From positions 287,257,348 through 287,321,347 of the forward strand of contig NC_073746.1 in the NCBI RefSeq assembly GCF_029784135.1: DNA of 64,000 nucleotides, written 5' to 3'. Positions 56,985-64,000 of the stretch are shown one piece after another. This DNA comes from Toxorhynchites rutilus septentrionalis. Taxonomy: Eukaryota; Arthropoda; Insecta; Diptera; Culicidae. The notes beneath the pieces were generated by a model, which was given only the letters and a program-made list of their open reading frames with translations, did no database searches and had not been told where the DNA came from. A program made the translations under genes and the position numbers. Every line of letters begins with the position of its first letter. The first letter of the stretch is position 1.

Positions 56985-57255
56985 CTTTTTAGCCTGCATG
57001 TGAATCCAACGAGCGAACAAATCGTAATGAATGTATTTTTTGCCATCGCTGCCTTTTAACGCTCATTCGTTCGTTTCGTTGGACTCGCCCCTTTGGCTGA
57101 GTCTGCCGATTTGTCTCTATCCTGTGAGTGTGTACCGCTAAAGTACAAATTCAGTATCATTCTCTTTCAAACCGTAAATCAGTGTGGTTGTATGGCATTG
57201 TTTCACATCACTTTGTATAGTCCTACGTCACTCCGGTTATGTCCCCGACATTACC

Positions 57256-59367
57256 CACCCGTCTTTTTTATTTTTATTTTAAATCTTATCACCCTTGTTG
57301 GGAAACCCTTTATGTTAAAAATTTTTTTGTGCATGCAAGGTGCCACCAATGAGCACCGTGTGGGTTCATCAAAGATTTAATATGTTAACGATAATCTCGG
57401 TATCAGCAGTGGTCGTATGTGGACATAACGACCAGCACTACGACCGAACGTTCTTACCCCGGTCAGCTCAAAACCGCCGGAGCAATGGGGGAAATCGAAT
57501 AATTTATCATCCCATTTATATCACTCAGCGCAGTATTAAAATGCATTTTTAATGAAATAAATAAATTTATCCCCGAAAAGTGCTCCCGAAAGGATTTGAT
57601 TCCATGTAAAAAAATGCCACGTACAGAACAATCACATCGCTGGGGGCTTTCTGTTTCATCCTGAAACTTGATTTATGCCCAATCAAACGCGGCTACGTCT
57701 TTCTGGGTGGTTTATAATTATTTTTGTTTTATTTTTTCGCTCGCAACCAATTCCATTAAATGAAATGAAGATATCGATGGCAAACATTTTAATTAACCAA
57801 ACCCAGGTAAATTTCATGCGGATTTAAATGTTAATTTTTTTAAGCTTGTTTTGTAATTTCAAATGGTGGCTAAAGTTAAATGCGGAATTTGGCCGAAATC
57901 CCAACGTTGAATTCCAACGCCGTGTCGTAACTGTTTCCGCACACAAATAGTTCCCTCTCGGTCAGGGGATAGATTTCGAAAATTCCAATTAGAATGCAGA
58001 TGAGACCGTGCCTCCCCACGTCAGAACGGGCAAACAAACAAAAAACTGTGCATTGGCGAAAATCGCGACGCGGTGGGTAATGTGTTCCTCCGAAGGTAGT
58101 AGTCACGCGCTGCGGTGGACCATGGTCAAGTGAACCGATCTGCATCCGGTTCTTTTTTCGCTGCCGCACCACGGACCGCATGATAAACGGAAACTTTTTT
58201 CAATTAAAACTTCCCCATTAATTTAACGTCGGGAAATTTGGCCACTCTCGCGTTACCTTTGGGCTATTACATTTGCCACTGCTCCGCAGCTGAGTCCCCG
58301 TGCCCCTGGCTGACAAAATCCAACCAATCAAATTTGTATTAATGGTCGTACACATTTGCATTTAATGCTACTAGTTTCGGACCTACCTTTGTACTGTCTA
58401 GGATCCCAACACTGAAGTTTGATGGGATGGGGAACAAATACACAGAGAAAACAACCCCTAGGGAGATGACCAAAAAGTTGAAGCGCACGCTTAAATCATA
58501 CCAACGTATTCTAATCAAAAGTTTTTCCAATAGAAGGTGGACGGCTTCGTCGCCACTGACGTTACTGGACGAAAATGTGACACATTCGTACCGTAAGGGG
58601 CTTTCATGTTGTTATCTCAACGTTCATTCGGAGATGTAATTGAATTATAATTGAGCGATGATGAAATCTTCCAAAAAAGTTAGTAGTAGAGATATGATTC
58701 TAAAGCCCCTAAAATATTCAGGGTCGATGAAGCCATGGAGTTCTAATTTAACGAGAAGCTCGAGGGTGGCACCGCATTTACAACAAACCCTTATTAAGAT
58801 TCAATTAATTTCATAATATCACACAAAACTAAATTCACAAATTAAAATTGTAATTTTGGTTACAATTATAGCATTGCAATTTCGGTTTTAATTTTTGGTC
58901 TAACTTTGTATGACAGCTCTAATTTAGTTATATGGATGGAGATGATGAAAAGTTTGACAATGAAAAGTTTCAAATGCTTCAAAAGTGACGATTCTAACAC
59001 CGAGGGCAATGTACCTGAAGACCGAAAACATTCATCAAACCGATTTACAAACGCCTTTCGGTTGGACAGAATATGCATATACGAAACCTATTTGCAGAGG
59101 TATTAAACAAGACTTGCCAAGGTAATTGGTGTAGAAAAAGTTTCGTGGGATTTAAAAAAAGTGGAGTTGTTATGAATGATGTAACACATCTATTTAAAGA
59201 TAGAAGGCCAAATCTATTCGTAAGCACAAAACCCGAGGAAGGAATGGCCTGATTTGAGCTGGCTTTATTTTGTTATATTCATCTCTTCCCCTAGATCAAT
59301 GTTATGTTATGGTGAAAGTTTTTAAATTTTTGAAGAACTTTGAGAGAATATTGGAAAAAAATCGAGG
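57256..59367. other. Intergenic DNA, no gene recognised
   Basis: 57570-58330 has even composition and may be low-copy host DNA; 58640-59360 is AT-rich. No exon, RNA gene or element end is supported. Confidence 0.4.
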
Positions 59368-59935
59368 GGTTGTATCCGAGACACGACCGCTTAGGATGTA
59401 GGACTACGCAATATTTTTGTTTATTTGTTGGTTTATCATCTCGTATATTATTTGCGAATACGTCGGAAGTTCATAAATAACTATTTAAAAAAAAATTCCG
59501 GGGACCCTGAAAAGGTTTAATGGCTTGTGTGGTTTCATTTCGATCATTTCGAGAAGCAACGATTCTTTATTGCTTTTGCGAGAACAATACACTAATTGGT
59601 CATTTTTGCAATTTGTTTCGTTATATCAATACACGCATTGCACTGAGTATTTAACGAGAGGCATCTTGCGTGCATCGCCATTCAACAAGCATCAAACACG
59701 CATCTAACAGATGCACACAGTTGCAGCGATAAACTTTAAGTGGAATATTCGCTAGCGTCCACAGCTCGAGGGGAAACATAAAACACAAAACGAGCAGGAT
59801 AAGCGACCTTTGTTGTTTCGGACACAGAAAAATTCTGAGAATTTTCCTCAGAGGAGATTCAATACTTAAACACTAGCGACAGCTTACTTACATCGCAAAT
59901 ATTCTCTTTTCGCTATCCCTCTTCGTTGTTTCTAT
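59368..59935 (-). mobile_element. Histone-related palindrome-ended repeat, copy E (partial)
   Basis: One end is complete: GGTTGTATCCGAGACACGACC (59368-59388) then GATGTAGGACTACGC. On the minus strand it reads through a degenerate histone stem-loop (ACCTTTTCAGGGT, about 59503-59515), a region resembling an H3 relic, and the CTCGAGCTGTGG and GAAGAGGGATAGCG blocks of copy C0. The palindromic left end is missing; a (TTC)n run at 59944-59963 follows. Confidence 0.6.
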
Positions 59936-60124
59936 TCTTTATCTTCTTCTTCTTCTTCTTCTTTTCCTTTATTTACGGAGACTTTGGGCCTGATTTTCGA
60001 ATACACTTCGAATACACTTCACGGTGGAACGGAATGAAACGTATCCGCGATGACAACGGTACGGTGTCGACATCTGAATACGAGATTAGTTTCCCACTAA
60101 CCTTATCACTATAATATCAAATTA

Positions 60125-61800
60125 TCTTAAGACGCTGCTGCAGCACACGTTCCTCAGGATTTGATTGATCTGCGCACCTTTGTTGTCAGTCCGCTGATGG
60201 TCGAAAGAGCAATCAACAATTTAAAATGTTCCACTTCTCCTGGCCCTGTTGGAATTCCGGCGCTAGTGTTTCGCCGTTGTGCGGCTAGTTTTGCAGTACC
60301 GCTATCGCGAATATTTACCGCTTCGATGGTAAACGGTGCCTTTCCAGTGATCTGGAAACATTCATTTATGTTTCCCGTATACAAGAAAGGAGACAACCGC
60401 AATGTAACTAACTATCGTGGAATAACTAGCTTATCTGCAGCTTCGAAAATTTTTGAGATGATCGTAAAGGATGCAGTATTCTTCCACGTTAAACATTATA
60501 TATCGCCAGCACAGCACGGTTTTATGCCCGGGCGCTCTGTTACAACAAACTTGTTGGAATTTACCTCTACGTGTATCAATCAGTTGGAGAACAAGGTTCA
60601 GGTTGATGCAGTGTATACTGACATAAAAGCCGCGTTTGATTGCATCGATCATCAGATTCTACTTGGGAAAATGCGTCGCCTGGGTGCTTCAGACCGTTTT
60701 GTTTCGTGGTTGTCGTCGTATCTTTCCGGGAGATCACTTCGAGTGAAGCTTGGAAGCCATCTTTCAATACCGTTCACCGCCGCTTCCGGAGTTCCTCAAG
60801 GCAGTAACTTGGGACCTCTATTGTTTGCCATTTTTTACAATGACGTCACCACATTTTTGGAACCAGGTTCTGTTCTCATCTACGCAGATGACTTGAAATT
60901 TTTTCTCACCGTAAAATGCATTAAGGATTGCCGTCAGTCACAAAGCTTGCTCAACAGCTTCTGGGAGTGGTGTCAATTGAACAAAATGACAGTAAGCAAA
61001 ATTTGTTATCATGACATTTCATCGCAAGAAGTAGCCAATATCCTTTGACTACTCTCTGGAAAACCATGTGCTGGCCCGTGTCAATCAGGTGAACGACCTC
61101 GGTGTGATACTGGATCCGAAACTTACTTTCAGCATACATCGCTCGACGTTAGCTTTCAAGGCCTACCGTCAACTTGGATTCATCTTGAGGATCTCCCGAG
61201 AATTCACGGATCCTTATTGTTTGAAGGCGCTATATTGTTCATTAGTGCGCCCTATTTTGGAAAATGCTTCTGAAGTGTGGATGCCCTATCAACTATCGTG
61301 GATCCTACGTATTGAACGAGTACAGAAAATGTTTATTCGTCGTGCTCTCAGCTCCCTGCCATGGCGCTGTCCACAGAATCTTCCGCCTTATCCTGACAGA
61401 TGTCTCTTGCTAGGGTTGGATACTCTTGTGCGAAGACGGAAACATCAACAATGTACGCTCGTCGCCAAGTTACTCAACGATGAAATTGACTCACCCGTGC
61501 TGCTTTCCCGCATCAATATGCGTGCGCCATCCAGAGTTCTTCGCTCAACAAGCCTTTTACAGCCCGCGACACACCGTTCTAGTTTTGGTCATAATGAACC
61601 CGTAAAGAGAATGATTCGTGCTTTCCCGATATTAGAAGATCTGTTCGAGTTTGGAGAGTCATCTACCAGATTTCGTCAAAGGATTGGACGCAATCGTGTT
61701 TTTTTAATGGGTTTGTATTATAAAATTTGTTTTTTTATGTTTATATTCAATAAGACATTTGTCAGATGAACAAAGAAATAAATAATAAAATAATAAAAAA
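60125..61800 (+). mobile_element. CR1/Jockey-type LINE, 5'-truncated
   Basis: Reverse transcriptase coding from near 60130 to 61769 followed by an A-rich AATAAATAATAAAATAATAA tail. The endonuclease and ORF1 are missing. It belongs to a different family from the Jockey element at 3.4-12.9 kb (box GVPQGSNLGP, YADDLKFF). No target duplication was identified. Confidence 0.85.
60161..61769 (+). pseudogene. CR1/Jockey-type reverse transcriptase (one frameshift)
   Basis: The first open frame (60161-61048, 295 codons) contains KCSTSPGPVGIPALVF, the fingers (NYRGITSLSAASKIFE, ISPAQHGFMPGRS), motif A (VYTDIKAAFDCIDH), GVPQGSNLGPLLFAIF and the catalytic IYADDLKFFL. After a frameshift near 61047 the second frame (61068-61769) holds the thumb (VNDLGVILDPKLTF) and tail (RIERVQKMFIRRAL). 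Catalytic residues D and DD appear intact; only the frameshift and 5' truncation inactivate it, so the insertion is fairly recent. Part of the region around 61047 may also be deleted. Confidence 0.9.
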
Positions 61801-62407
61801 AATAAGCAGAAAATAATAATATAAAATTTTTGTATGAGATTATTATATCACATGAAGAAAACAAAGTTTTCCACATTGATACCACTTTGATACGAAGATT
61901 TTTTTATATTTTTTTATCAAGGCTCAAATGGCGACAGCCTAACGGGGTCGGGAGTTCAATATTTTGACAATGTTTGCTTACAACTATGTTAGTAATATGT
62001 AACCGATTACTCGCGGTTGGCTCGAGGTTAGTATTACAAGTGTTCTCATAATTGGGATGTTGCAGTCTTCAGTGCTCTGTACGTGTACCCGACAAGGGAT
62101 ACTTCCTATTGGGATGCAGCTGACCGTTAATCAGCAACGCCCCCCTAGTCTGTACCCCATATCTAGCGTGGTGCGTCTTTCTCGACTCGAGGAATCCAGG
62201 ATAGAATTGTCACTAGCCGGTGCAATCATCAGTTCGTGTAGAGTTGTCATGAGCGGTACAACCTTTGGCTCTTGTTGAATGATCAGTGGACTGCACAACC
62301 TTCCGCCCGTGCATCTGTAAAGAGTGTGTGTATGTATTGCCGCGACTAAGTAAAAGTTTATCGATCGGATAGGAGGGATATGAAACAGGGACACAACGAA
62401 GGAAACA

Positions 62408-63437
62408 TCATTGAACGTTGACATCGGCGTTTCTGAGGAACAGGTATAGATGGAGCAGCAGATCAGGATCACGGCTATCCGATTCCAATTGTCTGCCTTG
62501 TGCCCTCAATGCTCTGGAGAGCTGAGAGAGGGCAGCATGGAACCGGATACACGACCAGACAACATGCTCGATGTCGTGGTAGCCATCGCCACAATCACAT
62601 AGATTGCTTGCTGCGAGCCCAATGCGATAAAGATGTGCGTTTAGGTTGTAGTGATTGGACATAAGCCGAGATATCACGCGAATGAAATCACGACCTACAT
62701 TCAATCCCTTGAACCATGCACTCGTCGAGACCTTAGGGATAATCGTGTGTAACCAACGACCGAACTCATCTTCACTCCACATGCGCTGCCAACTAACGAG
62801 TGTGTGAAATGTGAAAAAATTCGTTATAAGCAATTTGCCTTTCAAAAAGTGTGCCTTCTGAAGCACACACCTTAGCTAGCGAGTCCGCTTTCTCATTCCC
62901 CGGAATCGAGCAAAGAGAGGGAACCCATGTTAAGGTAATCTTGAATAATTTTTCGACCAAAACACTCAATAGATGTCTTATTCTTGTTAGGAAATAAGAT
63001 GAGCGTTTATCAACTTTCATTGAGCGGATTGCCTCTATTGAACTGAGACTGTCTGAAAAAATAAAATAATGGTCGATGGGCAATGTTTCAATGATCCCTA
63101 GTGTGTAGTATATCGCACCCAGTTCAGCGACATACACGGAACAAGGATCTTTGAGTTTGAAATAGGCACTGGAATTTTCATTGAAGATGCCGAAGCCAGT
63201 GGACCCGTTTATGTATGAACCGTCAGTAAAGAACATTTTATCAGATCTAACTTTTCCATATTCTGCCGAAAATATCGGCGGAATAAAATCGGAGCGAATG
63301 GATTCATGATCTTGCAACGGATGAGAAATCTGTAGGATAATTCTGTGAACCGAAGAGTAAGCTGGGGTACTCCTGCCAAGACTTCGAGACTCATCGTATG
63401 TGTCGAATGCAAACACCCCATGGCTATACGCAAGCAA
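62408..63437 (-). pseudogene. LINE RNase H and C-terminal zinc domain (broken)
   Basis: RNase H (63437-62793): MFFTDGSYINGSTG, AELGAIYYTL, SDSLSSIEAI and NEKADSLAK, with the catalytic aspartate kept where the 17581 copy has glutamate. The C-terminal frame 62866-62408 carries LCDCGDGYHDIEHVVWSC. About 0.2 kb between the reverse transcriptase tail and the RNase H (corresponding to 18989-19181 of the other copy) is deleted, and a frameshift separates the last two domains. Confidence 0.88.
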
Positions 63438-63913
63438 CGATATTGTATTCTATCCAGCTTGAGAATATGAATCCTGGCAGCTGATCGGAAGCAAAAACTG
63501 CCATATTCCAACACTGATAATATCGTTGTTTTGTACAACTTAATGAGGTCTCCTGGATGGGCACCCCACCATGTTCTGGTAATTGTTTGGAGAAAATTGA
63601 TTCTTTGCTGGCATTTCTGTTTCAGATACGCAATGTGTCTCCCCCAGGTACATTTAGAATCAAAATATACACCCAGGTATTTGAAAAAATTAGAGTGCAT
63701 GATCGTTTTGCCGGATAGGTGAAGCTGGAATTGGGCGGGTTCGTGCTTCCTAGAAAAAACGACAATTTCAGTTTTCTCCGTAGAGAATTCGATACCCAGC
63801 TTAAGGGCCCACGTGAACAGATTGTTCAGGGTATCTTGCAACGACTTTTGCAGAACGACGGGATTAGTACCCGTGATGGAAATGATTCCATCGTCTGCAA
63901 GTTGTCTCAGCGT
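63209..63913 (-). pseudogene. LINE reverse transcriptase C-terminal part
   Basis: Minus-strand frame 63841-63209 reads MQDTLNNLFTWALKLGIEF, VVFSRKHEPAQFQLHL, FKYLGVYFDSKCTWG and LKQKCQQRINFL, the thumb and tail. QLADDGIISITGTN lies just upstream (63910-63870). It is uninterrupted until the internal deletion near 63300. In this stretch it is better preserved than the 17581 copy. Confidence 0.85.
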
Positions 63914-64000
63914 GACCCACCAAAGTTATGGAGGACGACGTCGGAAAGTGGTAGCCGGTACACGTTTCTTTTGAGCTTGAAGTGCGCTTTCGTAAATCAA
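63914..64000. other. Unassigned sequence at window edge
   Basis: 87 bases that do not continue the LINE; a different element or host sequence cut by the window end. Confidence 0.4.

Larger units (their letters stand above)
55584..57255 (+). mobile_element. Histone-related palindrome-ended repeat, copy D, with H2A pseudogene
   Basis: The left end GACGTAGGACTACGTC (55584-55599) leads into a block shared with copy C (ACTCGAACATTTCTCAATAG and TTTTGCATCAATTGATAGG). The right end TAGTCCTACGTC (57219-57230) is followed by GGTTATGTCCCCGACATTACC (57235-57255), a hairpin in the same position as in other copies but with different bases. Enclosed are an H2A pseudogene with promoter, a histone stem-loop on the minus strand and a second, partial H2A promoter. 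Confidence 0.7.
61915..63913 (-). mobile_element. I/LOA/R1-type LINE, minus strand, 5' part missing
   Basis: Same family as 17581-20610 with the same 3' untranslated region (TTTGAGCCTTGAT end near 61915). On the minus strand similarity to that copy stops at about 63913, inside the reverse transcriptase just before the QLADDGIISI box. The remaining 87 bases to the window edge do not match the family. Confidence 0.9.

Overview
This is a eukaryotic, intron-and-repeat type genome window with no operons, RNA genes or bacterial signals. The protein remnants are insect mobile elements (Jockey, an I/LOA/R1-type LINE with RNase H, BEL/Pao, Ty3/Gypsy, DD37E mariner, Tc1, hAT, Helitron, tRNA-derived SINE). 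The combination, and the close family resemblance to elements I know from Aedes and Culex, point to a mosquito, probably culicine; that is inference. I find no intact host gene. The window reads as an AT-rich, transposon-packed intergenic or heterochromatic region.

Layout. 1.8-3.4 kb: a deleted mariner, a SINE with a perfect 13-bp target duplication, and a small inverted-repeat element. 3.4-12.9 kb: one minus-strand Jockey element split by two insertions. One is a terminal-inverted-repeat element that itself holds a Gypsy-type LTR element (177-bp LTRs, GCTAT duplication); the other is a copy (A) of a histone-related repeat. A second copy (B) abuts the Jockey 5' end. 14.2 kb: a second SINE. 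17.5-20.6 kb: an I/LOA/R1-type LINE next to a long AT microsatellite. 20.8-24.9 kb: a 5'-truncated BEL/Pao element with its 3' LTR. 25.5-28.7 kb: a long terminal-inverted-repeat element carrying a 5'-truncated LINE and another MITE. 30.0-32.3 kb: Tc1 split by a hAT-like element that is itself split by a MITE. 32.5-34.5 kb: histone-related copy F, split by a LINE tail. 35-38.8 kb: a MITE, a Helitron and otherwise featureless DNA. 39.2-41.4 kb: copies C and C0, nested. 41.4-46.8 kb: MITEs, a telomere-like short-repeat element and a mariner relic with an inverted duplication. 48.5-51.5 kb: a pogo-like end, a MITE and a DD37E mariner. 55.6-57.3 kb: copy D with a histone H2A pseudogene. 59.4-63.9 kb: copy E, a CR1/Jockey-type LINE and another I/LOA/R1-type LINE.

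The most unusual signal is a dispersed repeat with 16-bp palindromic ends (GACGTAG-NN-CTACGTC plus a second hairpin at one end). Its copies hold broken replication-dependent histone genes and histone mRNA 3' stem-loops. At least seven copies lie here, on both strands; one interrupts a Jockey ORF and so must have moved. It may be a mobile element that captured histone genes, or a family of mobile histone-repeat fragments.
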